Positions 1 to 8,740 of a DNA stretch of 64,000 bases are shown piece after piece. Below the pieces are notes generated by a model, which was not told where the DNA came from, made no database searches, and worked only from the letters and a program-made list of their open reading frames with translations. How positions within the stretch are numbered: the first letter of the stretch is position 1; each line of letters begins with the position of its first letter. The DNA is from Flavonifractor hominis. Its GTDB lineage: Bacteria > Bacillota > Clostridia > Oscillospirales > Oscillospiraceae. The stretch spans positions 186,001-250,000 of the forward strand of contig NZ_JBBMFT010000004.1 in the NCBI RefSeq assembly GCF_040095835.1, given 5' to 3'. Position numbers and translations under genes: made by a program.

Positions 1-788
1 AGGGCGCTGCTCTGGCCACCATTATTGCCCAGGGTGTTTCGGCAGTGTGGGTCTTGCGCTTTCTCACCGGTAAGCGCACTAAGCTCCGGCTGCAAAAGCG
101 CTTTTTCCGTATCAATCCCAAGGTGCTGGCCCCAGTGCTGGCCCTGGGTGTGTCCCCCTTTATCATGAATGCCACCGAGAGTCTGGTGAATATCGCCTTC
201 AACACCTCTCTGAAGGCCGCCGGCGGCGACCCCGCTGTGGGTGCCTTTACTATCTGTTCCAGCATCATGCAGGTGTTCTTCCTGCTGCTGCAGGGCATTG
301 CACAGGGTGCACAGCCCATCATCGGCTTTAACTACGGCTCCGGCCAGCTGGACCGGGTGAAGCAGACCTTCCGGCTGCTGCTCATCTGCGCGCTGGCCTT
401 CAGCTGCACCGTGTGGGCCGCTCTGGAGCTCTTCCCCGGGGCGTTCGTGGCCCTGTTTAACGACAAGCCTCAGCTGGTGACCATCGCGGTACGCTCTTTG
501 CAAATTTATGCCGGCGGTATGTTCATCCTGGGCATCCAGACCGGCTGCCAGCAGACCTTCGTTGCCCTGGGGCAGGCCAAAATCTCCCTGTTTTTGGCCC
601 TGCTGCGCAAGGTCATCCTGCTCATCCCGCTGATCTATCTGCTGCCCTTGTTTTTCTCCGACCAGGTATTCGCCATCTTCCTGGCTGAGCCGGTGGCCGA
701 TATCCTGGCTGCCCTCACCACCGGGTCGCTGTTCTTCTTCCGTTTCCCCCGTATCCTGAAACACCGTCAAGAGCAGTTAGGCACTTAA
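1..788 (+). CDS. MATE family efflux transporter, C-terminal part (cut by window edge)
   Basis: The reading frame is open from base 3 to the stop at 786-788, so the gene starts upstream of the window. The visible part is strongly hydrophobic, with about six membrane segments. It contains the second-half MATE features: a P-x-F-x-x-N-type loop (residues SPFIMNATESLVNIAFN) and the AQGAQPIIGFNYGSG stretch. MATE proteins export drugs or metabolites in exchange for Na+ or H+ at the cytoplasmic membrane. Only about 260 residues are visible, so the substrate and the true start cannot be judged. The next gene has its own promoter. Confidence 0.85.
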   Translation, partial: GAALATIIAQGVSAVWVLRFLTGKRTKLRLQKRFFRINPKVLAPVLALGVSPFIMNATESLVNIAFNTSLKAAGGDPAVGAFTICSSIMQVFFLLLQGIAQGAQPIIGFNYGSGQLDRVKQTFRLLLICALAFSCTVWAALELFPGAFVALFNDKPQLVTIAVRSLQIYAGGMFILGIQTGCQQTFVALGQAKISLFLALLRKVILLIPLIYLLPLFFSDQVFAIFLAEPVADILAALTTGSLFFFRFPRILKHRQEQLGT

Positions 789-794
789 ATCTTC

Positions 795-823
795 TTGTCT
801 AGTATATAGAATCGTGCTATACT
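795..823 (+). promoter_or_regulatory. Sigma-A type promoter of the stalk-domain gene
   Basis: TTGTCT (795-800), a 17-bp spacer and TATACT (818-823), followed by GAAGGAGG just before the ATG at 855. Confidence 0.6.
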
Positions 824-854
824 GTTTTTACCATTCTTATGAAGGAGGATCCAT

Positions 855-2288
855 ATGAACGCATTGACCAAGCGCGGCCTGGCCCTTGTATGCGCAGCCG
901 CCATGCTCAGCACCGGGACTTCCGCATTTGCGGCAGAGGAGAGCTCTTCCGGCATTGCCGTTCAGCTGGACGGGCAGACTCTCAGCTTTACCGACGTGGT
1001 TCCGGAGGTAAAAGACGCGCGTACCTTTTTGCCTTTCCGCGCCGTATTTGAGGCCATGGGCGCCCAGGTGAGCTACTCCGCCTCCAACCAGACCGTTACC
1101 GCCGTCCGGGACGGCACCACTGTTACCATGGCCCTGGGTGGAACGACCGCTACCGTGGAGCGGGACGGCGTGACCTCCACCATCACCATGGATGTAGCCC
1201 CCTACGCCCACGATAACCGCACCTTCGTGCCCGTGCGCTTTGCCGCCCAGGCCTTCGGCTGCACCGTGGGCTGGGATCAGGACGACCAGACCGTCATCCT
1301 CATTGACACCGAGAAGCTGATAGAGGATACCCTGTCCAAGTACAAGTTCACCTATCTGGACCAGTACACCCAGTACAGCCAGAAGTTCAACACGGGCATC
1401 TGGGATTTTGACGCCCAGCTGAATGGCAGCCTGACCATGATGGGCTCCGACCCGCTGACCCTTACCGGCACGGGGGAGGGCACTGTGGCCGATGCGATGA
1501 AGATGGCCATGGACCTGGGAATCAAGCTGGACCTGAAGGCCTTTATGGAGAGCCTGAACGAGCTCTCCGGCATGGGCGCAACGGAATGGACTACGGAAGA
1601 CCTGGCCCTGCTCAACGACCTGAAGACCAACGGCATCAACATTCAGCTGCGGGGCGACATGGAAGAGGGCAAGCTCTACTTTACCGCTGACAGCCAGCTG
1701 CTGGAGATGTCCGGCCTGCCCGCCGACACCTGGTACTCCATGGACCTGGGGGCGCTCTATGGCTCCATGGGCATGGACTATACCAGCCTTATTTCCGCAT
1801 CCATGGACATGGATTACACCACGCTCATTCCCATGCTCCTGTCCGTAGGCGAAGAGCCCACCGACTGCACCAGCGCCTATTCCGACCTGGCCACGGCAGT
1901 CAATCTGGTGGCCGGTCTGTTCTGCGATGACGCCTTTACCGCCAACGGGGATGACCGTGTCCTGCACTACGTTTTCAACCAGGACGGCGTAAATGCTGTG
2001 TTCACGTTTACCCTGCATCTGAAAGACGACGCAGTAACGGGCTATGACCTGTCCGTGACCTGCGATGTGGAGGACGAGCAGGCCCCCGTCTCCCTGACCC
2101 TGGAGGCCGGCATGGACGCCAAGGACCAGATGACCGCCTCCTTCACCCTGGACAGTGGTGAGACTATGGCTATGGAGATGACCCTTACCGGCGGCTATAC
2201 CAAGGGCAGCACTGCCCCCGTCACTGAGCCTCCCGCCGGTGCCACAGTAGAGGAACTGGTCGATACTACCACTGCCGTAACTCCTTGA
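855..2288 (+). CDS. Exported protein with copper-amine-oxidase-like N-terminal (stalk) domain
   Basis: 477 residues. A signal peptide (residues 1-27, cleavage near AFA-AEE) predicts secretion. Residues about 35-150 carry two copies of the stalk-domain signature: RTFLPFRAVFEAMGAQVSY and RTFVPVRFAAQAFGCTVGW, the latter followed by DQDDQTVIL. This domain is common in clostridial surface proteins and despite its name does not imply copper or amine oxidase activity. The rest (about 160-477) is acidic and rich in Asp, Thr and Met, with no catalytic motif I recognise. A strong ribosome-binding site (GAAGGAGG) sits 6 bases upstream. It is a single-gene unit with its own promoter and a terminator shared with the converging MATE gene. 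Function unknown, probably cell envelope. Confidence 0.85.
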   Translation: MNALTKRGLALVCAAAMLSTGTSAFAAEESSSGIAVQLDGQTLSFTDVVPEVKDARTFLPFRAVFEAMGAQVSYSASNQTVTAVRDGTTVTMALGGTTATVERDGVTSTITMDVAPYAHDNRTFVPVRFAAQAFGCTVGWDQDDQTVILIDTEKLIEDTLSKYKFTYLDQYTQYSQKFNTGIWDFDAQLNGSLTMMGSDPLTLTGTGEGTVADAMKMAMDLGIKLDLKAFMESLNELSGMGATEWTTEDLALLNDLKTNGINIQLRGDMEEGKLYFTADSQLLEMSGLPADTWYSMDLGALYGSMGMDYTSLISASMDMDYTTLIPMLLSVGEEPTDCTSAYSDLATAVNLVAGLFCDDAFTANGDDRVLHYVFNQDGVNAVFTFTLHLKDDAVTGYDLSVTCDVEDEQAPVSLTLEAGMDAKDQMTASFTLDSGETMAMEMTLTGGYTKGSTAPVTEPPAGATVEELVDTTTAVTP

Positions 2289-2305
2289 TTTCATGACAAA
2301 ATAAC

Positions 2306-2340
2306 AAGCGCCCCGGCCAATGGCCGGGGCGCTTCTTTCG
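2306..2340. terminator. Bidirectional intrinsic terminator
   Basis: Perfect 13-bp stem (AAGCGCCCCGGCC) with a 3-base loop between two convergent genes, with T-rich flanks on both sides. Confidence 0.85.
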
Positions 2341-2342
2341 TT

Positions 2343-3668
2343 TTAAAACCCAAAATCTGCCCGGCGGCGGCGCAGCAGTACCAGAGAGAGCAGGCAGGAG
2401 AGCAATTCGGCCAACGGCACGGCCAGCCACACGCCGGTCACCTCCAGCAGCCGGGGCAGCAGCAGCAGTCCCAGCATCAGAAAACCAAAGGTACGGGCAA
2501 AAGAGATGACCGCCGAGGTCCGCCCATCCCCCAGGGCGGTAAAGAGAGCGGAGGCAAAAATATTCACCCCTGCAAAAAGGAACGCGGGGGAAAAGCGGCG
2601 GAACCCGTCCAAAGCGATGGCATATACCGGAGTGCCGGCGGGGGAGAAGACCCCCACAATCGTGCCGGACAGCGCCAACGCCAGCAACAGGATGCCCAGA
2701 GAGGAGAGCAGAATAAAGCGCACACAGTATCCAAATACCCGGCGCATTCGGTCATACCGCTCGGCCCCCCGGTTAAAGCTGAATACCGGGGCCACCCCCA
2801 TGGAGAAGCCTAAATAGAGGGCAATGAGCAGAAACTGAGCGTAGAGCACGATGGTGATGGCCGATACTCCCGCCTCTCCCAGATACTCCATCATAATGGC
2901 GTTGAAAAGGAAGGTCGTGACAGCGGCGGACAGATTGGTCACCATTTCGGATGAGCCGTTGAAGCAGGCCTGCCCCAGCATGCGCACATCCCCGTTGGGC
3001 CGGCCGAAGCGCAGCCCCTGCCGCCGCAGCAGGAAGAAGAGCACCCCCACCACCGCCGGGATACAGTAGCCGGTAACCGTGGCCACGGCAGCACCCAGGA
3101 TGCCCATTTGAAGCGGTCCCATATACAGCGCGTCCAGTACGCCGTTGGTTACTCCGGCCGCCACAGCCAGACACAGCCCCAACCCCGGCCGGCCGGCGGT
3201 GACAAAAAAGCTCTCAAACAGCAGCTGGAGCATGGCCATGGGTGCAAAACACAGCTGTACCCGCAGGTAGGTCGCCGTATCGGCCAACAACAGGTCGCTG
3301 GCTCCCAGCAGCCGGGCCAGCCGCTCGGCCCCCAGCGCGCCCAACAGGCAGATACACAGACCGATACACACCGCGGTCAGAGCCAGAAAGCCAAAGTCCC
3401 GCCGAGCCTCTTCCATCCGGCCGGCCCCCATTTTGTGGGCCACCACCGCGCTGCCCCCGGTGCCCAGCATGATACCCATGGCCAGGGTCACACTGATGGC
3501 CGGATAGGCCACATTGGCCGCTGCCAGAGCGTTGGCTCCCACCAGACGGGAAATGAGGATGCCGTCCACAATGGTATACAGGCTGGTGACCAGCATCATC
3601 ACAATAGTGGGCAGGGCAAAGCGCAGCAGGCCGGTCAGGGTAAAGTCCCGGTCCAAACGATTGGTCAT
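2343..3668 (-). CDS. MATE family efflux transporter under MerR control
   Basis: 441 residues with about twelve membrane segments across the length and typical MATE repeats (ALPTIVMMLVTSLYTIVDG at the start, and a second-half NGSSEMVTNLSAA loop). The start chosen is the ATG at 3668, preceded by GAGAGAGGA; an upstream in-frame ATG at 3722 would lie inside the promoter. It is transcribed divergently from a MerR regulator whose predicted operator lies inside this gene's promoter, so drug-induced expression is likely. Export of cationic drugs is the usual role of such MerR-MATE pairs. Substrate unknown. Confidence 0.9.
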   Translation of the reverse strand: MTNRLDRDFTLTGLLRFALPTIVMMLVTSLYTIVDGILISRLVGANALAAANVAYPAISVTLAMGIMLGTGGSAVVAHKMGAGRMEEARRDFGFLALTAVCIGLCICLLGALGAERLARLLGASDLLLADTATYLRVQLCFAPMAMLQLLFESFFVTAGRPGLGLCLAVAAGVTNGVLDALYMGPLQMGILGAAVATVTGYCIPAVVGVLFFLLRRQGLRFGRPNGDVRMLGQACFNGSSEMVTNLSAAVTTFLFNAIMMEYLGEAGVSAITIVLYAQFLLIALYLGFSMGVAPVFSFNRGAERYDRMRRVFGYCVRFILLSSLGILLLALALSGTIVGVFSPAGTPVYAIALDGFRRFSPAFLFAGVNIFASALFTALGDGRTSAVISFARTFGFLMLGLLLLPRLLEVTGVWLAVPLAELLSCLLSLVLLRRRRADFGF

Positions 3669-3710
3669 AGAAATCCTCTCTTTCTCTTGTCTTTCCGGTA
3701 GGTAGGGTAT

Positions 3711-3741
3711 ATGATAAACCATCGGGTAACCCGATAGTCAA
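3711..3741 (-). promoter_or_regulatory. MerR-type promoter with operator in a 19-bp spacer
   Basis: Read on the minus strand: TTGACT (3741-3736), a 19-bp spacer, TATCAT (3716-3711). The spacer contains a perfect interrupted palindrome, ATCGGGT-A-ACCCGAT (3721-3735). A 19-bp spacer with a central dyad is the classic layout of promoters activated by MerR proteins through DNA untwisting. Confidence 0.85.
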
Positions 3742-3757
3742 GAGGGAGGTTGGCGCC

Positions 3758-4609
3758 ATGCACAGACCCGCCCGTTTTACGACAGGAGAATTTGCCGCCC
3801 TGTGCGGTGTAAGTAAACACACCCTGTTCCATTATGACGCGGTTGGTGTGCTCTCCCCGGCGGAAAAGGGGGAAAACGGCTACCGCTACTACACGCCCGC
3901 CCAGCTCGAACTGTTCCAGGTCATCGCCGCTCTGAAGGAACTGGATATGCCGCTGGCTCAGATTCGTTCCTATCTGGACCGGCGCAGTCCGGCGGAGCTG
4001 GTAGCTCTGTTGGAAGAGGAGCAGGCCGAACTTACCCGCCGTCTGCGCCGTTTGGAGCAGATGCGCCGCTTTATGGCCGGCCGGGCGGAGCTGACCCGTC
4101 AGGCTATGGCCTGTACCCCCGGCGTGGTGACCGAGCAGGAACAGCCCAGGCGCTGCTACGCGGTCACCCCTGCCGACGGACTGACGGACGCACAGGAATT
4201 TGCCCGGGCTCTGGCCCGCCACACCCGCTACTGCACCCAGCACGGGGTCGTCAGTCCCTATCCCATGGCCAGTCTGCTGCCGGCGGAGGCCGCCCGGCGG
4301 GAGGACTGGAATGGCTATACCCATTGCTGCACCCGCATCCCACGGCCCCGAAAGGATCTGGAGTTGTTTACGGCCCCCGCCGGCCGCTACCTGACCTTGT
4401 GCCATGCCGGAGGCTTTGATACGGTACACGAGAGCTATCGCCGCCTGCTGGAGGAGGCCGAGCGGCGGAATTTGCAGCTGGGGGAGTGGTTTTTGGAGGA
4501 TGTGCTGCTGGATGAGCTCTGCGTGCAGGGTTATGAGCAGTACCTGTTGCAGCTGTCCATCCTGATTTTGCCGACGGAGCGTTGCCCGGAAGGAAGGCAT
4601 CTGGTATAA
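3758..4609 (+). CDS. MerR family transcriptional regulator with C-terminal effector domain
   Basis: 283 residues. The N-terminal winged helix-turn-helix is clear (FTTGEFAALCGVSKHTLFHYD, then NGYRYYTPAQLELFQVIAALKELDMPLAQI), followed by a coiled-coil linker (about 85-120, EEEQAELTRRLRRLEQMRR). The C-terminal 150 residues have the size and pattern of a GyrI-like ligand-binding domain, as in BltR/BmrR regulators of multidrug pumps. GGAGG lies 8 bases before the ATG. It is divergent from the MATE gene with the predicted operator between them, so it probably senses the pump's substrate. The ligand cannot be deduced. Confidence 0.92.
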   Translation: MHRPARFTTGEFAALCGVSKHTLFHYDAVGVLSPAEKGENGYRYYTPAQLELFQVIAALKELDMPLAQIRSYLDRRSPAELVALLEEEQAELTRRLRRLEQMRRFMAGRAELTRQAMACTPGVVTEQEQPRRCYAVTPADGLTDAQEFARALARHTRYCTQHGVVSPYPMASLLPAEAARREDWNGYTHCCTRIPRPRKDLELFTAPAGRYLTLCHAGGFDTVHESYRRLLEEAERRNLQLGEWFLEDVLLDELCVQGYEQYLLQLSILILPTERCPEGRHLV

Positions 4610-4635
4610 TGGCCTTATGGAAAGGGGGCGTTCCC

Positions 4636-5526
4636 ATGCGGAAGATCACCTGCGCCGACTGTGGCCGGCGATATGACTATGATGTAGACGATTTCTGCCC
4701 AAAATGCGGCAGCTACAATCCGCCGCCGGATACCGGGGCCACCCGGCTGGAGCAGGAGCTGCTCTCCCGCTTTCAGGACGGGCAGAAACAGCAGACCCGC
4801 TCGGCCCGAACCCGTCCGGCTCCGGGCCGCACCCTGCCGCGCCCTCATACCCCGCACGCCGGGGGAGAGGAACGCCGCCGGTCCTGGCTGGTGGCGATCG
4901 TGGTGGTGGTGATTGCCGCGCTGGCGGCATTCTTGTTCCCCATCCTCGCAGTCAATTTTGCCTCCCTGAGTACGGGTTTGCCCGAAACCGGATGGAGCAT
5001 CGCCGTACCTGAACCTGACACGCCGGCTCTGGAAGCCCATCCCACGGACAGCCTGCCTCAGGATGGTGTGCACGAACCATATGAGTCTTTCCGGATGAAC
5101 GGGACCCAGGATATAACCGTGGGCGAACTGTGGGAACCCTACCTGAGTGACGAGCTGGCAGCGCTGTATGACGACGCCCGCTGTGTGGCACTGGACCTGG
5201 AGGTAACCGGGGGCTATACCCGGTATGATCTGTACTTTTTCACCCCCTTCCTATCCCTGTCCGACGGCACCCAGGTTTATGCCGAGACCGACTGGGACCT
5301 TTTGGACGCCTTTTATGAAGTGGGGCTGGAGCCCGTCACCCCTTACGACGCCCAGTGGGCCGACCCGCTGTACGGGCAGATGATCTTTTTCCTGCCCGAC
5401 GACTGCACCGGAGATGTGACATTGGTGCTGCCCGAGGCGGCCCCCGGTGATGGGGAGGAGGATCCCCCCGCCGCCTACCACCTTATAACGCTCCAGCTGC
5501 CCTGGAGCACTTCAGAAGCTTTTTGA
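4636..5526 (+). CDS. Zinc-ribbon membrane-anchored protein of unknown function
   Basis: 296 residues from the ATG at 4636 (preceded by AAAGGGGG). An N-terminal zinc ribbon has Cys6, Cys9, Cys21 and Cys24 (CADCGRRY ... CPKCGSY). A basic, proline-rich linker follows, then one membrane segment at about residues 81-103 (SWLVAIVVVVIAALAAFLFP). The remaining 190 residues are acidic and probably extracellular. The topology suggests a cytoplasmic zinc finger with an exported C-terminal domain. It starts 26 bases after the MerR gene and runs into aroK with 19 bases between, so it may share transcripts. Function unknown. Confidence 0.75.
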   Translation: MRKITCADCGRRYDYDVDDFCPKCGSYNPPPDTGATRLEQELLSRFQDGQKQQTRSARTRPAPGRTLPRPHTPHAGGEERRRSWLVAIVVVVIAALAAFLFPILAVNFASLSTGLPETGWSIAVPEPDTPALEAHPTDSLPQDGVHEPYESFRMNGTQDITVGELWEPYLSDELAALYDDARCVALDLEVTGGYTRYDLYFFTPFLSLSDGTQVYAETDWDLLDAFYEVGLEPVTPYDAQWADPLYGQMIFFLPDDCTGDVTLVLPEAAPGDGEEDPPAAYHLITLQLPWSTSEAF

Positions 5527-5545
5527 CAAAGGAGCGTTTTTTACC

Positions 5546-6052
5546 TTGCAGAACATCACTTTGATCGGCATGCCCGGCTCTGGAAAGAGCACCGTAGGCG
5601 TGTTGCTGGCCAAAACCCTGGGCTTTCAGTTTATTGACACCGACCTGCTGATTCAGCAGCGGGAGGGCGCGCTGCTCCAGCAGCTGCTGGACCAGCGCGG
5701 CACCCAAGGCTTTCTGGACGCGGAAGAGGCGGCCATCCGCTCTCTGTCCTGCGAGCGCACCATCATCGCTCCCGGAGGCAGCGCCGTCTGCCGGGCGGGC
5801 GCCATCGACCATCTCAAACAGCTGGGCCGGGTGGTCTATCTCCACGTGCCTCTGTCCGAGCTGGAACGGCGGATACGCAACATCACCACCCGGGGCATCG
5901 CCATGGAGCCGGGACAGACCCTGGCCGATGTATATGCCGCCCGGGAACCGCTTTACCAGCGCTATGCCGATCTGACCGTAGACGTAGCCGAGGGCAACCG
6001 GCTGGAGCAGACGGTGGCTGCCGTGCTCCAAGGGCTCATCGGCTGCGGCTGA
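5546..6052 (+). CDS. aroK: Shikimate kinase
   Basis: 168 residues, the usual size. The Walker A motif GMPGSGKST is at residues 8-16, followed by the shikimate-binding pattern FIDTD (about 32-36), an R-containing EEAAIRSL segment, a GGSAV loop (about 78) and the lid arginines. It phosphorylates shikimate with ATP in the chorismate pathway in the cytoplasm. The start is a TTG at 5546 preceded by AAAGGAG; no ATG lies upstream in frame near a ribosome-binding site. It follows the zinc-ribbon gene closely and no other aromatic-pathway genes are nearby. Confidence 0.9.
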   Translation: MQNITLIGMPGSGKSTVGVLLAKTLGFQFIDTDLLIQQREGALLQQLLDQRGTQGFLDAEEAAIRSLSCERTIIAPGGSAVCRAGAIDHLKQLGRVVYLHVPLSELERRIRNITTRGIAMEPGQTLADVYAAREPLYQRYADLTVDVAEGNRLEQTVAAVLQGLIGCG

Positions 6053-6061
6053 TGGGGCCAC

Positions 6062-6239
6062 TTGTATTTTCGAGAAATCGTGGTATACTGTAAATTGAAC
6101 GAATATCACGTGCGAGCCGCCCGCTGGTTTTCCGGCGGGCTTCGTCGTGTTTTCCCCTGCCTCTGCGCGGCAGGGCGCCCCCGCTTATTTGCCCCCCGGC
6201 GCAGGAGGGGCCAATTTACGGAAAAGGACGAACAACGAC
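6062..6239 (+). promoter_or_regulatory. Promoter and structured leader of the DEAD-box helicase gene
   Basis: TTGTAT (6062-6067), a 16-bp spacer, TATACT (6084-6089), then an untranslated leader of about 145 bases containing a strong hairpin (GCCCGC...GCGGGC, about 6118-6140). Long structured leaders are common before cold-inducible RNA helicase genes, but I see no known riboswitch here. Confidence 0.5.
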
Positions 6240-8003
6240 ATGACCTTTCAACAACTCGGCCTGAACGAGCCCATCCTGAAGGCCCTGGCCGACCAGGGGT
6301 ATGAGCGCCCCTCTCCCATTCAGGAAAAAGCCATTCCCCCCGCTCTCACGGGCCGGGATGTGCTGGGCTGCGCCCAGACGGGCACCGGCAAGACCTGTGC
6401 CTTTGCTGCTCCCATCCTGCAGCGCCTGGCGGCGCAGCCGGCCCAGGGCCGGCCCATTCGCGCCCTCATCCTCACCCCCACCCGGGAACTGGCCCTCCAG
6501 ATCCAGGAGAGCTTTGAGGCCTACGGCAAATACTTGCCTCTGCGCTCCACAGTCATTTTTGGCGGCGTGGGCCAGACGCCTCAGGTGGAGCAACTGCGCA
6601 AAGGTGTGGATATTTTGGTGGCCACCCCCGGCCGGCTGGGCGACCTGTACAATCAAAAGTTCATCGACCTGTCCCGGCTGGAGATCTTTGTGCTGGATGA
6701 GGCCGACCGGATGCTGGACATGGGCTTCATTCACGACGTGCGCCGCATCCTGGGCTGGCTGCCCAAGAAAAAGCAGACCCTTTTCTTCTCGGCCACCATG
6801 CCCCCCGAGGTGCAGGGGCTGGTGGACTCCCTGCTGGTGGACCCCGCCAAGGTTGCGGTGGACCCCATTTCCTCTCCTGTGGAGGTCATCGAGCAGAAGC
6901 TCTACTGGGTGGATCGGGGCAACAAGACCAAGCTGCTGGCCCACCTGATTCGGGAACGCAAGGTCAAGAACGCCCTGGTGTTTACCCGCACCAAGCACGG
7001 GGCAAACAAGGTGGCCGGGGACCTGGTGAAGGCGGACATCACCGCCGCCGCCATCCACGGTAACAAGAGCCAGACCGCCCGGCAGCAGGCCCTGGCCGAC
7101 TTCAAGAGCGGCCGGGTACAGGTCCTGGTGGCCACCGACATCGCCGCCCGGGGACTGGACATCGAAGAACTTTCCCACGTATTTAACTACAACCTGCCCG
7201 ATGTGCCCGAGACCTACGTCCACCGCATCGGCCGCACCGGCCGGGCGGGCCACGGCGGCACGGCCATCTCCTTCTGTGACATCAACGAGAAGGACGAGCT
7301 CAAGGGCATTGAGAAGCTGATCGGCCGGTCCATCCCGGTGGTGGAGGACCACCCCTGGCCCATGGAGGTCCTGGAACCCCTGCCCCGGGATAAGAAGGGC
7401 CGGATCGTCAACCCCGAAGACGCGGAGGCCCGGGCCGCTGCCAAGGAGCGCCGCCGCCAGCGGGACGCGGCCAACAAGGCCGCTGCGGAGGCCCGCAAGG
7501 CCAAGGCGGAGACACCCAAGCCCCAGCAGCCCGCCCCCAAAGCCGAGCCCATGGCAGCTCCCGCACCCGCCAAGACCCGGCGCAAACGAGGCCGGCGCAA
7601 CAGCGCCACGCTGGAGGAGGCTCTGACGGCCACCGCACCCGCCGCGCCCAAGCCCCAGGCGGAGTACACTGACTTCTATAAGCCCGACCCCCTGGCCAGC
7701 GACCACATTATGGACGCCACTGCCCGTCTGCTGGCCCCCAAGCCCCGGACCCATACCGACCAGCGGAAGAAGCACGGTCCGTCCGCCGCAGCCCAGTCCG
7801 CTCCAAAGGCCGAGCCGCTGGAAAAGAACCGAAAGAAGGCGTCCGCCTCCACCAAACAGACCGACAGCCACGCCCACCGCTCCCGCTCCAAAGGCCGGGG
7901 TGGACGGAGCCGTCCCCCCGAGGTGGTACTGCGCACCAACGGGCAGAAGGACTCCACCGAGCAGCCCAGCCTGATGAAGCCCTACTACCTCAGCGATAAC
8001 TGA
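6240..8003 (+). CDS. DEAD-box ATP-dependent RNA helicase (RhlE/CshA type)
   Basis: 587 residues from the ATG at 6240 (AAAAGGA upstream). The helicase motifs appear in order: Q motif (FQQLGLNEPILKAL ... PSPIQEKAIP), motif I AQTGTGKT, PTRELA, GG, TPGRL, DEAD (VLDEADRML), SAT, then TDIAARGLDI and HRIGRTGR. After about residue 375 comes a long low-complexity tail rich in Ala, Lys, Pro and Arg that probably binds RNA. Such enzymes unwind RNA during ribosome assembly and mRNA decay, notably in the cold. It is a single gene with its own promoter and terminator. Confidence 0.95.
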   Translation: MTFQQLGLNEPILKALADQGYERPSPIQEKAIPPALTGRDVLGCAQTGTGKTCAFAAPILQRLAAQPAQGRPIRALILTPTRELALQIQESFEAYGKYLPLRSTVIFGGVGQTPQVEQLRKGVDILVATPGRLGDLYNQKFIDLSRLEIFVLDEADRMLDMGFIHDVRRILGWLPKKKQTLFFSATMPPEVQGLVDSLLVDPAKVAVDPISSPVEVIEQKLYWVDRGNKTKLLAHLIRERKVKNALVFTRTKHGANKVAGDLVKADITAAAIHGNKSQTARQQALADFKSGRVQVLVATDIAARGLDIEELSHVFNYNLPDVPETYVHRIGRTGRAGHGGTAISFCDINEKDELKGIEKLIGRSIPVVEDHPWPMEVLEPLPRDKKGRIVNPEDAEARAAAKERRRQRDAANKAAAEARKAKAETPKPQQPAPKAEPMAAPAPAKTRRKRGRRNSATLEEALTATAPAAPKPQAEYTDFYKPDPLASDHIMDATARLLAPKPRTHTDQRKKHGPSAAAQSAPKAEPLEKNRKKASASTKQTDSHAHRSRSKGRGGRSRPPEVVLRTNGQKDSTEQPSLMKPYYLSDN

Positions 8004-8005
8004 CC

Positions 8006-8046
8006 AAAATGTCCCGTCCGCAAATTGCGGACGGGACATTTTTTGC
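8006..8046 (+). terminator. Intrinsic terminator after the helicase gene
   Basis: Long near-perfect stem (ATGTCCCGTCCGCAA / TTGCGGACGGGACAT) followed by TTTTTT. It ends 8 bases before the LexA box of the next operon. Confidence 0.9.
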
Positions 8047-8053
8047 CTGTTTT

Positions 8054-8093
8054 AGAACGCATGTTTGCATTTTGCCCCCAGATGTGGTATACT
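8054..8093 (+). promoter_or_regulatory. lexA promoter with LexA (SOS) box
   Basis: AGAACGCATGTTTG (8054-8067) fits the Gram-positive LexA operator CGAACRNRYGTTYG at all but the first base. It overlaps the -35 TTGCAT (8065-8070), which is followed by a 17-bp spacer and TATACT (8088-8093). This layout predicts that LexA represses its own operon until DNA damage. Confidence 0.88.
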
Positions 8094-8127
8094 TAGGGCA
8101 GGAATTTATCCGGAAGGAGGATCTGCC

Positions 8128-8736
8128 ATGAAAACGCTCTCCCCCAAGCAGCAGCAGATCTATGACTATATCATCTCCTTTTCCTCGGAACACGGCTATC
8201 CCCCCTCTGTGCGGGAAATCGGGGAGTACGTGGGACTGAAATCTCCCTCCACTGTCCACTTTCACCTGAAAGGGCTGGAGGCAGCCGGCCTTATTACCAA
8301 GGCCGAGGGCAAGACCCGGGCCATTACGGTGAGCGCCGCCCATTCCGCCCCTTCGCGGGAGCTGCCCGCCAACCAGGTGCCCGTGCTGGGCAATGTGGCC
8401 GCCGGCGCGCCCATTCTGGCCCAGGAGTGCATTGAGGACTACCTCACGTTTGACACCGGCGGGCGGACGGGGGAGTATTTTGCCCTGAAGGTCCGGGGGG
8501 AATCCATGAAGTATGCCGGCATCCTGCCCGGTGACCTGGTAGTGGTCCACCAGCAGCCCGAGGCCTACAACGGGGAGATTGTAGTGGCCCTCTTTGAGGA
8601 TGAGGCCACGGTCAAAACGTTACGCCGGAAAGATGGTCACACCTGGCTCATGCCGGAAAATCCCGACTATGAGCCCATCGACGGTGACGGCTGCACCATC
8701 CTGGGCAAAGTCGTCGCGGTGGTCCGGCGGTACTGA
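8128..8736 (+). CDS. lexA: SOS repressor LexA
   Basis: 202 residues. N-terminal winged helix (MKTLSPKQQQIYDYI, then PSVREIGEYVGLKSPSTVHFHL). The C-terminal S24 self-cleavage domain has the scissile Ala92-Gly93 (NVAAGAP), Ser126 (GESM) and Lys163 (TVKTL). It represses DNA-damage genes and cleaves itself when RecA filaments form. AAGGAGG lies 7 bases before the ATG. It heads an operon with ogt only 4 bases downstream and is autoregulated through the box at 8054. A second predicted LexA target lies at 37,592-37,629. Confidence 0.97.
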   Translation: MKTLSPKQQQIYDYIISFSSEHGYPPSVREIGEYVGLKSPSTVHFHLKGLEAAGLITKAEGKTRAITVSAAHSAPSRELPANQVPVLGNVAAGAPILAQECIEDYLTFDTGGRTGEYFALKVRGESMKYAGILPGDLVVVHQQPEAYNGEIVVALFEDEATVKTLRRKDGHTWLMPENPDYEPIDGDGCTILGKVVAVVRRY

Positions 8737-8740
8737 GGGG

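Noticed and set aside
837..2294. Long open frame antisense to the stalk-domain gene
   Set aside because: Gly-, His- and Val-rich translation typical of the complement of a GC-rich gene; the opposite strand has a signal peptide, domain repeats, promoter and terminator. The same applies to long frames opposite helicase, gyrA, gyrB and dnaA.
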